A stretch of 64,000 nt of DNA from Planococcus citri (taxonomy: Eukaryota > Arthropoda > Insecta > Hemiptera > Pseudococcidae). The notes beneath the pieces were generated by a model, which saw only the letters and a program-made list of their open reading frames with translations, did not search any database and was not told where the DNA came from. Both the position numbers and the translations under genes were made by a program. The stretch spans positions 65,006,460 to 65,070,459 of the forward strand of contig NC_088678.1 of the NCBI RefSeq assembly GCF_950023065.1, read 5' to 3'. Positions 32,490 through 45,266 of the stretch are shown here, piece after piece (within the stretch, counting starts at the first letter, position 1; each line of letters starts with the position of its first letter).

Positions 32490-32629
32490 CCCTATTGACA
32501 AAAGGTAACCGCGTAAGACTGCCTAAAAATGGGACCGCGTATTTCTGCGCTTTTTCCAGGGTATTCGCGTAAACGCAGTACGGATTTAATTTTTAGGCGG
32601 TCTTACACAGTTACTTCTTGTCCATAGGG
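32490..32629. mobile_element. 140-bp TA-flanked MITE
   Basis: Ends CCCTATTGACAA and TTGTCCATAGGG are inverted with one mismatch, the body is palindromic (GACTGCCTAAAAAT against ATTTTTAGGCGGTC) and TA flanks both sides. It lies within about 5 bp of the point where unit 1 received a different MITE (25089). Confidence 0.8.
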
Positions 32630-32937
32630 TAGCTTTCATACATGCTTTCAACAAGTTACAGAGGGATAGCTCGGACAGTTGAATAGGTGAAAATAACAAC
32701 AAACAATTTCTTTATATTGTCATGACAATTGGCATTCAAAGGACCAAAGTAATCAACACCAACATAAGTGAAAGGAATAACTTTTGAGACTATTTAGAAG
32801 GAAAATGAGGAAGATCTGGAATGAAAAACAGACCACTGTCAACTCTTCTGCAATTGACACATTCGTTCAACTCTTTCATAACAGCTTGTCTACCATTTTC
32901 GATCCAATTTTCAAATATTTTTACAAAATCATGATCT

Positions 32938-33411
32938 TGTAGAGGGTAGATGAGGACCCAAAGTACTTGTTATAGCAGGGAATATATGCCCTCGGTCGTT
33001 GGTAACACTGCCGGTGCAGTGCTATCTAGCGGATTAGTTCCCTGAGATGCGGACGACCGAAACAGCCTTCCACACCCGCTTCGCAGTTGTCTCAGGTTGC
33101 TTACTAGTAATCGCTCCTCTGAACGGACGTCAGGACAACAAGCCTTGAGCAGAACTGCACGGATGCGTGTGTAATTTATAGCTCTAGGTAGGTACATATT
33201 ACCTATTATATGTTCATTAAGAGAACCTCAATAAAGTGTTGAAAGTGATTTATCATCTTTTATCTTATTGTTTGGACAATTAGTGACATACACACAACCT
33301 GTATGAGGGATGATGAAGGGTATTAATTAGCCGAGCATACCCAAGACAGGTACTCAGGGAACCAAATTCTCTCCTCAGGAGGACTAAGTTCCCACCTATC
33401 TTCTCTCTACA
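32938..33411 (+). mobile_element. Solo LTR, 474 bp
   Basis: The insert starts TGTAGAGGG and ends CTCTCTACA (TG...CA with inverted TGTAGAG/CTCTACA ends) and is flanked by a 4-bp target duplication ATCT (32934-32937 and 33412-33415). Comparison with unit 1, where ATCATGATCTCGAGG is uninterrupted (25589-25603), proves the insertion. AATAAAG at 33229 fits a plus-strand polyadenylation signal. No internal region remains. It seems unrelated to the LTR at 11600. Confidence 0.85.
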
Positions 33412-34313
33412 ATCTCGAGGTAATAGTTTTGGAAATTTACGATCATCACAATGAGAGTACTGACCAATGTTATGATTTTGGACCTTTTTCTTCCATTTGG
33501 GGCCATAATATGGCCCTCCACAAAAATAACCTTTCGGTAATTTTCAGCTTTGACCTTCCCCACTCCAAAGGTCAACTCTAGCTCCCAACAGAATCCCATT
33601 CCCCAGTTTTACTTCATTTGTTCAGTTAGAACAGGTTCCAAGTTTCAAGTCATAAAATGTAAAAATTATTAAAAATCACAACACTTCGAGGGGTCGTGGG
33701 GCTAAGGAGTTGGTCGATAGCTCATTTCATAGGTATTGGAAAGTTGATGAAATGGTCACTGAGCTCATTTTACTCAAAAAGTTGATATTTTATAGGTTTT
33801 TGACAAAAAAACTAATTTTGGAGGGCCTTGATTCACCACTGCAGGAGAGGGGGTGGATAGATCCAAGAGTAGGGGCAGGGACTTTTAGAGTGTTGTTCAG
33901 CACACCATCCTAGACAATATTCACCAAAAAAAAACTTTTGGTCGCCATTATGTTTGGCTCAAATTGTATTTTGACTGCGCTATAAGTATTCTATGTAGTT
34001 TTCTGTATGAACTGTGATAAATTCCTACCCAGAGCTATCTCTACGCGGTATTTCAATTTTATCTAGATATCCGTCGCGTTTTCGTGAACATGCTAGTGGT
34101 TTTCTTACCAAGCAGTTGTTGTTTTTTTTTACTTGTCAGTTTTACTTTCTTCATTACATTTTCATTTGTCCGTGACATGTCAGCTTTTAAGCGAGCATCA
34201 AAAAGTGAAGATAATATTGGGTAATTTACATCGTAATACAATGTGTAGTATGTACCTTCGCCAAAATTTGCATGTTATTTTAAATTTTGTTATTTCATCG
34301 TGTTCGTGCTAAA

Positions 34314-35919
34314 ATGCATTCAACTCGTAAATTTTTCCTATGTTATTTGCTGTTGAATTTTATTGGTTTCTTTTACCATCGAGTGGATTTTGTTTCGGGT
34401 AAAATAACTCATTTCTTCATAGGTTACTAGTATTTTGAACAAATAGATTTTTTAATATTTTAACATCGTAGAAATCTGTTATTCCAGCTGGAGACGAAAA
34501 CAAACTCCCACTCGAGAAAAATATTATCAATGATGTGTCGACGTCTCATGATTCTACAAAACCTATCGAGAATGCAGAAAGCTCAACACTTTCAGAGGTT
34601 TCGGGTGTTTCGAATTTTATAATCAGAACAGTAAAAAATGCTATCACAAGTAGCTGTAAATTCAGCAAATCAGCGAAACCGTTGACTTTTTACGCCGCGT
34701 TAGACGAAGTATGCCTATTGAATCGAACGAGTAAATCCCGTAAGAAAATTATCTATTTTATTAAATTAGTGAGACTAGCAGGAGCATTATGGGTTAATTT
34801 TTTAAAATGAGATTAAACTTGCAGTTGAAGTGACCATTCTGAATCCTGTAACTGTTGCAACTATGACAGGAGGTAGTTTAGGACACGATATTTACGAATT
34901 CAACAACTACCAATTTTATTGGCATGATGCGCCTTGTAATGCGTGAGTAGACTATTTATGTACATACTACATAGGTATTTGAATTTGGATAATTTTTCGA
35001 TCGTGCTTCAAGAATTTTTTTATGACCGGAGTGATTGTTCTTTTGTCAGGACTCATCATTTGGAGGCGCGAGTTTATTATCGTAATTTGAAATACGATTC
35101 GTTTGATGAAGCTTTGGATCATCCGGATGGAGTAGTTGTCGTTAATTTCCCCATCGCTACCAATGTAGGTGTTCTACTGTGCCACATTTTTACTGAGATA
35201 GATAAGAAAGGGTTGGGTATGAGTTGCGAGAATTAATTTCGTGAATTTTTTCAGAGTGATTTCCCTAACTGGAAATTCGATCAGTTTTCTCACGTACTAC
35301 AAGAGGAATTGAAAGGACCAGAATGTCATGCCAAAATTAAAAGCTCATTCACATACATGTGGTTTACGAATTTCGCGCACGGGGGTGTTTATCACACCTA
35401 TCGAGCGAAATATACCGATACTAAAACTGGGAAAATTGCCACTGTCAAGGTTATGGATTTACCTATGGATCCGCGTGTGAATTATATTTCGTGGGAGCAG
35501 GTATTAAGAGACACCCCCCCCCCCTTAAAAAAAAGTCGGCGGATTTTGACCAACTTCAGCAACGACCTTCATTTTGAGTTGAGGAAAGTTGCTCAGAACA
35601 GATTTTCGGAGGTGCCTCTGGAGGGGAGAAATGAGCCCTCAAAGAAAGGCATTTTCGAAAAAAACATGTAATCTGAATATGGTCAATATCCATCGATTTT
35701 TTTTCACGATTCACCTTAGAGAGTATACTGAAATACTTTATGAAGAAGATGGGGTTTATTTTGAATCGAATTCACTTGTAATGACGATAATTTCAGTTTC
35801 AAAGTACTTTTGGAAGCATGACCGACCTTCTGGAGCATGTAAACAATCTGAAACCTGAAAAAGGTGATGATCCGCCTGAGAGGAGTCAAGGAATTCACGT
35901 TATGTACTTGCACGCATGA
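34314..35919 (+). CDS. CA-like secreted pseudoenzyme 2 (312 aa)
   Basis: Exons: 34314-34398, 34488-34739, 34825-34942, 35050-35164, 35255-35500, 35797-35919, all GT-AG and in frame. It is the duplicate of the gene at 26459-28042. Exon 2 is 24 nt longer (insert around DENKLPLEKNIIND) with many replacements; exons 3-6 differ by few residues (for example TYMWFTNFAHGGVYHTY). The zinc-ligand positions carry Gln, Tyr and Arg as in copy 1. All exons are open and all splice sites usable, so it is probably functional. The signal peptide is MHSTRKFFLCYLLLNFIGFF. Confidence 0.85.
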
Positions 35920-36970
35920 GCAGTTGAGCATGATCACTCGTTCGCGATCTATGCTTTCTATTGTTTAGGATATTATTTAATTTGGTATCTACTTTATTAT
36001 ACGACTTGAGTATAGATGTCCAAATTCGGATTCAAATTTCTTTATTGCAATATGGCAAGCCATCTTGAAACGTCTTTAAATAATATACGTCATACTTAGT
36101 GATAGTGTTATTTCAAAATACAAATTTTGTGATTTACTAGTCTAATTTCTTGTGCGAGACAAGACCTTCGTCTTCGCTGAGTTGAATTAAAAATATTTTC
36201 TGAATTCAAAACTATACACGGTGATGAGGTGCTATAAATGTTGTGTCATTAACATAGCAAATTTTTTGAAAATTTTTACGATTTACCTGAATTATTACGG
36301 ACTACCTATGTGTACATCGTCGTGACATTTTACATGAAAAAAATAATAATGAAAAAACGAAGTTTTAACTTTATGATTTTCCTGAATTGATACGAAATTT
36401 GACCATGTGTACGTCGTCGTGACATTTTGCCTTGAAAAAAAAATGTTTCGAAAGGAAAATTGGTACCCCGAAGAGCATAACGTTTTTTGGACAACTGATT
36501 AGGTACACAAAGAAAAATGAAAAACGCATCTAAAAATTATACCACCAAGTCAAATTTTTGGCAAAAAATCTCATTTTAAAAATTTTTAGTGATACCTACT
36601 TAATAAGTACCTACTTGAAATTTAAATTTTTGAAGAATTAGAATAATTGTTAAATCAATACCTTGAACTAATAGAATGATTTAGTGCTTTGGATAGATCT
36701 GAAATTTTCTCCTCCCTCCCACCCCTTTATAGATTTTGAAAGTGTTATTTCGAGAAGTTTTTTTTTTCATCACTGGAGCCCATTTTGTTGACCAGTTTGA
36801 TGAGGGGGCAGAGGGGAGAGGGGATTATATGTTTTGATCGAACAATTGTTACCTATGCTGTAGAAAAGTGTGACTTTTTCACGATTTATTAATTTTGGAA
36901 ATAAATCAAGTTACAATGATCTGAATAAAAGATGACCAAAGAGTGAGTGAAAGGATCACTAAAAATATTT

Positions 36971-39170
36971 CACATCCAGAAAATAACGTTCAAAAAATGA
37001 TTAGAAAGAAAATCCGATCAAATTTTACTCACTTCTCGATATTCCTATTCATAACTATGGCCATAAACTTGGTTCAACTTTTTTCTCCTCGTAAAATGAC
37101 GTAAATTATCCACAGGAAGCCAGAATGATTTTTCTTGAAGTTAAATTCTATAGGTACTTTGTAAGATAACAATGACCTTTTTTTTTTATTTCAAAGTGAT
37201 AACCTTGTGAAATGGGTAGCATTACGACTTCAACTAGATAATCGCATTCGTATGCAATGCTAACAAAATGTAAAATTTTTTTCGAGCAAGGGTAAAAAAT
37301 AATGTCCGATTGAGTAAAATTTTCATTTTAGAAAAGACAGAAATATTTCGAGTTTTGTCAACTATTAAATTTTCATTGGAACGTTTTGGACAATTTTTCG
37401 AAATATTGTCTTGAAATGTTTTGGAAAAATTTAACCACAGTCGTTAAAATTTTGAGATTCACCAATTTTTGTTCTTCGAATTTTTCGAAGAATTTCACCC
37501 CAGCGTAAAATTGACTGATTTTGAAGTAGGTAAATGTGAGCCAATTTTTGAAAATTTACCAACTTTTCGAGTGGTGGGGTGGTTTACTTCCAAGTCCCCC
37601 ACCGGTTGTGTCGTCACTGTGTGGAGGGGGTTTTCTTTGAAAGGGCATGACTTGAAAGAATTTATGACACTGAAGTAAAAAAATTTTGGATAAGTATGTT
37701 TCAATTCTATCGGTTTTTTTTTTTACTGGAAAGGGAGGTGAGCAAAATTTATAATTTTTTTGCTCAAATCGTTCAGTGAGTTGAACTAGTTTCCCTAAAA
37801 TGTTCTATATTTTGCTCAACTTCTCAAAATTCGATTTCTTGGCCAGATTTTTTAAATGCTGATCAAAAATGACTTTTTAAAATATTTTACCGACTTCAAT
37901 TTTTTATTTAAAAGAAAAATTTTCCAACTTTGGGGTCTTCAGAGAGACCAACAGGTATTATTTGGTCGGCCGAGGAGGTTTTTTCTGTAGAAGGGGGAGG
38001 GGGTTATTTAGAAGAATCTTTGCGCAATAATGAGAATTTTTTGAATAAATTTAATGCAACGTGGAGGTAATTTTATAAATTTCAAAACAGATTTTGAAAG
38101 TCAAAAAAAAATTTAAAACCTGTCAAATTTGTTCCAATGAACCAAAAATTATAGTTCTGTTATGAAGATACTTATGTTCTTGGAAGAAAAAAACCATTCA
38201 ATTATCAAGTTTATGGAAACAACAATTTTTGTAAAATGCTTACATACGTGCTTGGCAATCGTTAGTTTATCTTAATGACCTGTCCCACCTAAGGTACATG
38301 TTTTTGTTGAGTTTTTCACCTTTTTATTTCAAATTGTACTCTAAAACACGTTAAAATGAAAAAACCCCAATATCTCACGCGGTGGATTAAAGAAAAAAAT
38401 ATAATACCCACTTGAGTAGCAATATTAACACGAAAATATGAAAATTATTTTTTGGAAAAAAAAACAAATTTTCCCCATGAAAATTTTCATGATTAACTTA
38501 CGTGAATGGATGAACTTTCGTACGAATGAAACTACATAATACATATCTAATGAGAAGTAGCAATCAGCTTTAGAGAGAGGGAGAGAGAGAGAAAAAAATT
38601 GATACTTCAATAAACAACGATTTTTTTTTCATCACCTAGTAGATTATTGTTGAGTAATATTTTCAACGATTTTTTTGAAATTGGTATTTTTTTGAAACTA
38701 ATGTTTCCATTCATTTTTACCAAATGTGATATTTTTGGTCCTAAAATAGGAAAATGTACCTAGTACCTATACTATACCTACCCATTATGATTGGAACGAA
38801 ATTTTTTTTTAATGGTACTGAAATGCATTATTGGAAGAAATATAGGAAGGAATGAAGAAGGTATTAAAGGGTTTTCAAAATGATACGATTCAATTTTTCT
38901 CGCTAAAATTATGAACAGTGAAATAATTGACGAATTTAAATAGACCATTTTCGTGGTGGGAGAAATCGTTGAAAAATTATTGTGAATTTTCAACATTTTC
39001 TGATCATTTGGGGAATAAATCATTTTGAACAATTTTTCGCTACGTTCAATTAGGTAATTTTCAATATCTTTCTAGATATTCAATTAATGATTACAATTTT
39101 TGCAAATTTTATGTTATTTTCAACACGAATGTACTCGTATGTACATATTAGTCTTTATTGATCCAAGTTT
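36971..39170. other. Intergenic between CA-like genes 2 and 3
   Basis: AT-rich sequence without recognisable exons. The palindromic 69-codon frames at 37469-37704 on both strands reflect a short local symmetry (ACTTCCAAGTCCCCCACCGG region). An AG-rich microsatellite lies at 38575-38593. Confidence 0.4.
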
Positions 39171-39594
39171 CACTAGGAAAAGTACTCGTAGTTACGACCC
39201 ATAGCTGTAAGTATTTTGCTTGTTAGTGATATTTTCTAGTGTTTGAAGGGCACAGCCGTGAGAAATGAAGGTGTTTTGGTTACTTCATCTTGTAAATCAG
39301 TTACAAATTCTTGGAAAAAGCAGTGTGAAAAGAAAGTACGAATACCGAAGTGCAAAGTAAGCGTGTTTGGTTCGTGCCGCATGGCAACCCTAAATACGAG
39401 TACTTGTTTTTTATTTACCTACATTCTTTTTGCCGTTTCTTTTTCCAATAACCTGTTAAAATGCAGGATAACCATTAACACACGCGACCTTGCGGTATTA
39501 TCATAGAAAAATAAATAAATACATTAGTAAGAGTCGAACATTTGTAGATGTCATTACCATTTCAATTTTACATGTCTTGTCGGTTGAACGGAAA
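39171..39594 (+). promoter_or_regulatory. Upstream region of CA-like gene 3, duplicated before gene 4
   Basis: The sequence with GCTTGTTAGTGATAT, TTTGAAGGGCACAGCCG, GGTTACTTCATCTTGTAAAT and AAAAAGCAGTGTGAAA recurs at 44850-45266 directly before the exon 1 of gene 4. The shared stretch is a candidate promoter plus 5' untranslated region. TATA and start site could not be fixed. Confidence 0.5.
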
Positions 39595-42500
39595 ATGCAT
39601 CCAACGCGTAAAATTTTTGTTTTCTTGTTGCTTATTTATTTAAATGGATTCGGTTTCTTTCAATCGAGTCTTGTTTCAGGTAAAAATTTTCAATTTTATC
39701 AACTTTGCTTAGCTTGAATTTGTGCTTAAAATTTTAGTTTGAGTATATTTCAAAATTTTGTCGAGTCTGTGAAAATTATTGAAATAATGTGCTGAGAATA
39801 TGTAGTCACTATTTTGAATTTTTCCCCCAAATTTGATCGAAAATTTCATGTGTTTTGAGATACCCACTGAAAAGATCTTTCCAGTCTTTGGTTGGGAAGT
39901 TCAACTCGGTGATGTAGTCGATCTCAGCCCCTACAATTTCATAGTTGGGCGAATAGACGTACATGAAATCAAAATAAATTGCTTTCATTAGTAGTGAGAG
40001 GAAATAATTGCGAGACAGGACACCTTGTATTCGAATGTACCTAGTAATAATCCACTATTTTAACAATCGAGTAATTTTTCAGCCGGCCCTGTTTTTGATC
40101 TATACGCAGAATCCGTTCGAAAACTTATCGAAGCTACGACCTTGGTGAAAGTCCCCAAACCGTTGACTTTTTTCACTGCTGCTGCAGAAACAGCTCTTGT
40201 CAATCTGACTAAACATTCAAGTATAAATTTACCGCATAAGAGTGGATCGCGAAGAGAAAAAAAATGTCGAAGAATTTTGACAGAATTCCTTAATTTTGAG
40301 TTGAAAGTCATTCAGAAAAAATTTTAGCTTCGGAGGAGTTCTTGGGAGGGAAGATGTGGATCGTCAAAAAAGACACATTCTCGAAAATAGTGAAGTTTTC
40401 TCTCTGTCTGTTTTGAGAAAAGGCAAATCGCTGAGCTTTTGAATTTGTGGTCAGGGATTTTCAAAGTATTTTCCATGTGTCTAGACCGCGATAAGAGCGC
40501 AGTTCTCGAAGTACCTTTCTAGGGGAGATAGGGGTGCTCAAAGTTTTGAGGAAAATCAAACTATTCTAAAGTTCGAGCGGGATTAATTTGAAAACTACGT
40601 ACTAATGATGCACTTTTGGAATTTTCACCAGTTTGTAAGTCTATATAGAAAAGATTTTTAGAGATGTGGTGAAAATCAGTGCTGTCGTATTTTTGAGCTC
40701 TAAAATTAGCTTTAAAAAAAAGTTTAAAATGATATTATTTCTTCATGACGTTCACGCTCAAAATTTCTGAAAAAATGAAAACATGTCAATTTGTACAATT
40801 TTGACCTTTTAAGGAGAAAAATTTTATTTTTTGGTCATTTTTTGAATTTTTAAAATCGAGAATATGAAAAAACGTCACCTCAATTTTTTGACACATTAAT
40901 CAGTAGATATTAAAAGTTGTATTGTACTTGAGGTATTTTTTCAGAATTTTTGAGCGTAGATACTATGGAAAAATACTTGTTCAGCTGATTTGTGGCGCTC
41001 AAAAAGATGGCAATACTGATTTCTACCATATCTCCAAAAAGGTTTTCTTTTAGGTTTTCTCCTAAGACTAGTGAAAGTTCTAGAAGTTTGCCATTTGATA
41101 TAGTTAGGGGCGTAATCATCTGGATGGTGGGAATCGTTGTATTTAATTCCTACTGGAGCGGGATGATAATTATTCCTTACGTGGGGAATAATTATCACTT
41201 ACCTGGATAGCTCGAGAGATGATATGGGGTAGATAATCCTGCCTAACTAATCACGTATGTACTCTAATCGCAATAAAAGACATTCGTGATGACTACTAAA
41301 ATGTTTTTATTACACATTAGTTCCATATAAGAAGGTACGTAGAAAGCAATTACAAACTACACATTTATGAACATAATGAAATGGTCAAGTGCGTTACCTG
41401 CCATTATGACCTAGATAAGGAAAGAATCCTGATTAATTACGTATTAAGTGAGTACCTAATACATGATTAACCTGGATGTCACCAATGACTGCGATGAAGT
41501 TACAATCACTATGAGTTAATTTGGGTAGGTGTCACAAATAATATATTCCTACTTCGACTAACTCAATTAACTAAAACTAATCCTTATATATTAAAAGAAT
41601 TTTAAGTTGTTGAAAACGTGAAAAACCTGGTGACAATCCGCCAGCCTCTCCTACTGAACCGATTTTGCTCAATTTTTTTTTTAAATATTCCTTATCACAT
41701 GTAGATGTGTTATGAAACATTTAGAATCCAAAATTATTCATTTTGAGCACAAAAAATTTAAAAAAATGCATTTTTTTGAACAATTTTAACTTCGATTTGC
41801 GGCCAAATATTTTAATTTGCTAGGTATTTTTTTTATTCAACATGGATGTCAAAATAGGGCTTTATACGAGTAGGATCGATGAAGTTGATTTTAGCATTCA
41901 TACTTATTCACTTTAACCTCGAAATGAACCATCCAAAGAGAGTTTCGAAATTAACCCTCAATTTGGGGAGAGGGTGCAAAACGTGCAATTTCGAAAAATT
42001 AAATGTTGGTGTCGAAATAGGGGTTTTTAGGGTCGCTAAAGTCGATTTTAGCATTCATATCTCCGCCTTAATCTCGATATAAGCTCAAAAAGGGAGCGGT
42101 GCGAAACATAAAATTTAAAAAATTCAATCAGGATATCAAGTAAAACATAAAAAAAAGAAAAAATTATATAATAAATGTGAATTTAAACAACGAAAATTGA
42201 ACGACATCTAAACAAAAAAAAACTGAAATTGAATTGTCAACTGGAAACTAAAAATGGAAACCTTGAGAGGAAGAATTTTTTACATTGGAGAAAACCGTTG
42301 CCAGTTCATCAACAATTTTGAACTTTCAGGGGAAATATTTTCAACTTTTTTGAGGGGAGGGGCGCAATCCGGGGTTGGGGCTGCGGAGCAGCCCAGGGGG
42401 CGGACTCCCTAGTTATAATTAATTGAGGGAACCATCAGGTCCAATTAAGTATTTTTCAATACTTACCAAAGACACTGTACATATTACCTATCCAATCGGT

Positions 42501-44458
42501 GTATCCACTAATACTAGGTACATTGATAGGTACATACTACACGAGGTTCGATATAATGCGAGAAATGCCATTGATGCCCGGGGTGATCAAATGTGCATCC
42601 AAAAGATCCATATTGATTACGTCGGATTAGTCAATACGTTCAGAGAAACACTAATTACCACGCTAGAAGTGGGTTAAACACGATAAATGGTACTTGGTAT
42701 TAAGTACCAAGCACTTTCACATTTTCCGGTGCCGAAGCGAGAATACATATTTACAACATTGACTTAGCTCCAGAGAGCTCGAGATTCCGGTGCTAAGTGA
42801 AGAGCCTTGCTCGCGATCTTGCAACAGTTGCTGCCGGATCCATGAGCCGAGAATCCCCCACGTTCCCCTTACTTCCAGTATAGGTATAATTTTAGAGAGA
42901 GCAAGTAATGAAGTATCTCCCTATAAATAGATCGAGTAATATTGTGCAAAAAGGGAGTTATACTAATAATCGCTAAGGCGGTTACGGGCATCCTGCCTCT
43001 CACACATTTGTTGTTTTCAAGTTAGCCACACTTGAACATTGAAAAATTTTCAAAACACAATGTTACTTACCTAAAAATAAGCGATTTGCAGAGTTTCAAC
43101 CGCTCAATAGAACCTTAAAAGTCCGTAGATCGACGCAGGATCTCAAATACTTTAATTTGGAACTGAACCATTTTTCCCAAAGCAGGTTGGGTTAGGGTTA
43201 GAGCGAAAAAACAACAATTTTTTTTTGAAAATGTATCTTCTTTGAGGACTTATGTCTTCTCTCCTGGTGCACACTTCTAGGGCTGGAATTTTTTTCAGTG
43301 ACTTTCAATTCAAAATTATCTCTACTAAATTTGGTCAAAATCTTTCAACTTTTTTTTTTTGCAATCCTACATAATTATTAACTAACGATAGGTACTTTCT
43401 TATATGGCTATGGGGAAAATATTATTACTCGTAGATATCTAATGATCGAAATTACAGTTGATCTGAAGCTCATTAGCCCTGTAACTGTTGCAACCATGAC
43501 TGGAGGTATTTTTGGCCATGACTTATATGAATTATACAAGTATCAGTTGTTCTGGAATAAGGACACGTGCAATATGTGAGTATTTACTTAAGACCCATAA
43601 ATGAACCAGTCATGCTTTATCGTCGTAGAATGTGTTTGGACTCAGATGGATGAAAAGATCTTCTGGATTTCTGCAGGAAATTCTCACAATATCAATTTTT
43701 TTCATCGATTTAATTTCCTCACAGAACTCATAATTTGGATGCAGCAGTTTACTATTTCAATTTAAAGTACGGTTCGTACGAAAAAGCTTTAGAGCATCCT
43801 GGTGGCGTTGTTGTGATTACTATCCCGATCGCAACCACTGTAAGTGAAGTACCTTATGAGTACAGTCTCGAACATGATGTACCCTACCCACTACCCACCA
43901 ACTTTTTTAACGATGTAAATTCCATAGGGCGATTTCCCAAATCCGACATTCGACGTGTTTGCTAAAATAATACAAGCGAATATCCATTGGCCTGGAAGTT
44001 GGACCAAAGCCCCAAGCGTAGCAACGTACACGTGGTATGTGGGTTTTCCATATGGCAGTATTTATGAATCTTCTAAACAGAAAATGGTGGATACGGAAAC
44101 TGGAAAAAAGTTTATCGCCACTGTTATTAATTTACCGTTTGATCCGCAAACGAATTATATGTCGAAAGATAAGGTATAAAAATTTGGGTTAAAAATCTAT
44201 CAGATTTAGTGTACATATTTTGGAGATTTTCTATTTCTCACGATTATTGAGAATTTTACGTTTTTGACTCCCACTTTTTTTTTTACTCGACAATGGAAAT
44301 TAATATTAATTTTTCATACGTAATTTCAGTTTGAGAGTACGTTCGGCAAGATTACGGGTACTTCGGGGCAATCTTTGAGTAGCGTTTTGATGCCAGGTAG
44401 TCCTGTAACGCCGACAGAAAGGCATCAAGGAGTTTGTGTTATTTATGTACCGGCATAA
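39595..44458 (+). CDS. CA-like secreted pseudoenzyme 3 (276 aa)
   Basis: Exons: 39595-39679, 40083-40220, 43458-43575, 43725-43839, 43928-44173, 44330-44458. The signal peptide is MHPTRKIFVFLLLIYLNGFG. Exon 2 is the shortest of the complete genes (138 nt), so the variable segment is nearly absent and the CA-like part begins with PKPLTFFTAAAETALVN. Zinc-ligand positions read Gln, Phe and Ala (YQLFWNKDTCN and LDAAVYYFNLKYGSY); GSLTTPP is GSIYESS. Intron 2 is 3.2 kb and carries a Helitron-like insertion (41581-42412) and other AT-rich sequence; the other introns are short. The end is ERHQGVCVIYVPA. The long second intron is the one weak point: both its splice sites are canonical and the phases fit. 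Confidence 0.8.
40221..43457 (+). other. Expanded intron 2 of CA-like gene 3
   Basis: The intron is 3237 bases, against 93-97 bases in genes 1 and 2. Apart from the Helitron-like element it holds unassigned repeats, for example a segment with TATAAATAGATCGAG at 42924 that may be LTR debris. No exon was seen in it. Confidence 0.6.
41581..42412 (+). mobile_element. Non-autonomous Helitron-like element
   Basis: The 5' end TCCTTATATATTAAAAG follows an A and the 3' end GGACTCCCTAG precedes a T, that is, insertion between A and T as Helitrons do, without target duplication. A GC hairpin (GGGCTGC, GGA, GCAGCCC) lies 18 bases before the terminal CTAG. No Rep/helicase coding sequence. 832 bp. Confidence 0.75.
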
Positions 44459-45266
44459 TTAGCAATATAAACGTTGTATTTTTAAAAGCAGAGGATGAAA
44501 AAAAATTTCTGATAAAAGTTTAATTTCAATTTGTTATTTTTACCACTAGAAACATTTATGTATTTTAGTTATTTCTCAAACTTAATTTTCTGGTACTTAA
44601 GTATGTTATGTACCTTGAATAGCAACTGGAAAATCAATTAAATTAATTTTTATAATTTCAGTGAATTTTTGACATTTTGTATCTTACTTGAATGGAAAAT
44701 CATTTTGAAAATTTTTTCTCAGTGTTGAATTAGACAATTTTCAATATTTTTTAGGATATTTAGATGGTGTTTTGATTATTTTTTATTCTAATTTTTTTGA
44801 AAAGGTTATTTTCAACATTTTAACCTTATCAGTCAGTGACCACCTATAAAACTGTTGCTTGTTAGTGATATATTCTGGAGTTTGAAGGGCACAGCCGTAG
44901 GAGACGAAGATGTTGTGGTTACTTCATCTTGTAAATAAGTTGCGAATTCTATTGAATGTTTTTTTTTTCATATACCTAAGTACTAAAAGTTCTCGGAAAA
45001 AGCAGTGTGAAAGGAAAATACAAATACCTACCTACAGAGTAAGCGTAACTACATGGTGCTTGAAAATTCTAAATACATACATGTTTTCACCAATTTTTTT
45101 GCTGATTTTTTTCAAATATGTTACATGTTAAAATACTAGATAACCAATAACTCACGGGCCTTGCGGCTTTATCACCGAACAAAAAAAAATACCTACCTGA
45201 GGGAAAATCGAATATTTTAGATGTCATTGCCATTGCAATTTTAAATGCCTTGTCGGTTGAACGAAA

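Larger units (their letters stand above)
31075..33440 (-). pseudogene. BEL/Pao retroelement remnant, copy 2 (interrupted)
   Basis: The minus strand again gives pieces of the integrase zinc domain (about 32940-32650) and downstream sequence (31400-31100) matching copy 1, but with more lesions. Three later insertions interrupt it: 31401-32423, 32490-32629 and 32938-33411. Confidence 0.65.
31075..36970. repeat. Segmental duplication, unit 2
   Basis: Second copy of the segment at 23850-29492. It carries the BEL/Pao remnant, CA-like gene 2 and matching 3' flank, with its own set of insertions (31401-32423, 32490-32629, 32938-33411 and about 33437-33707). Confidence 0.8.
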
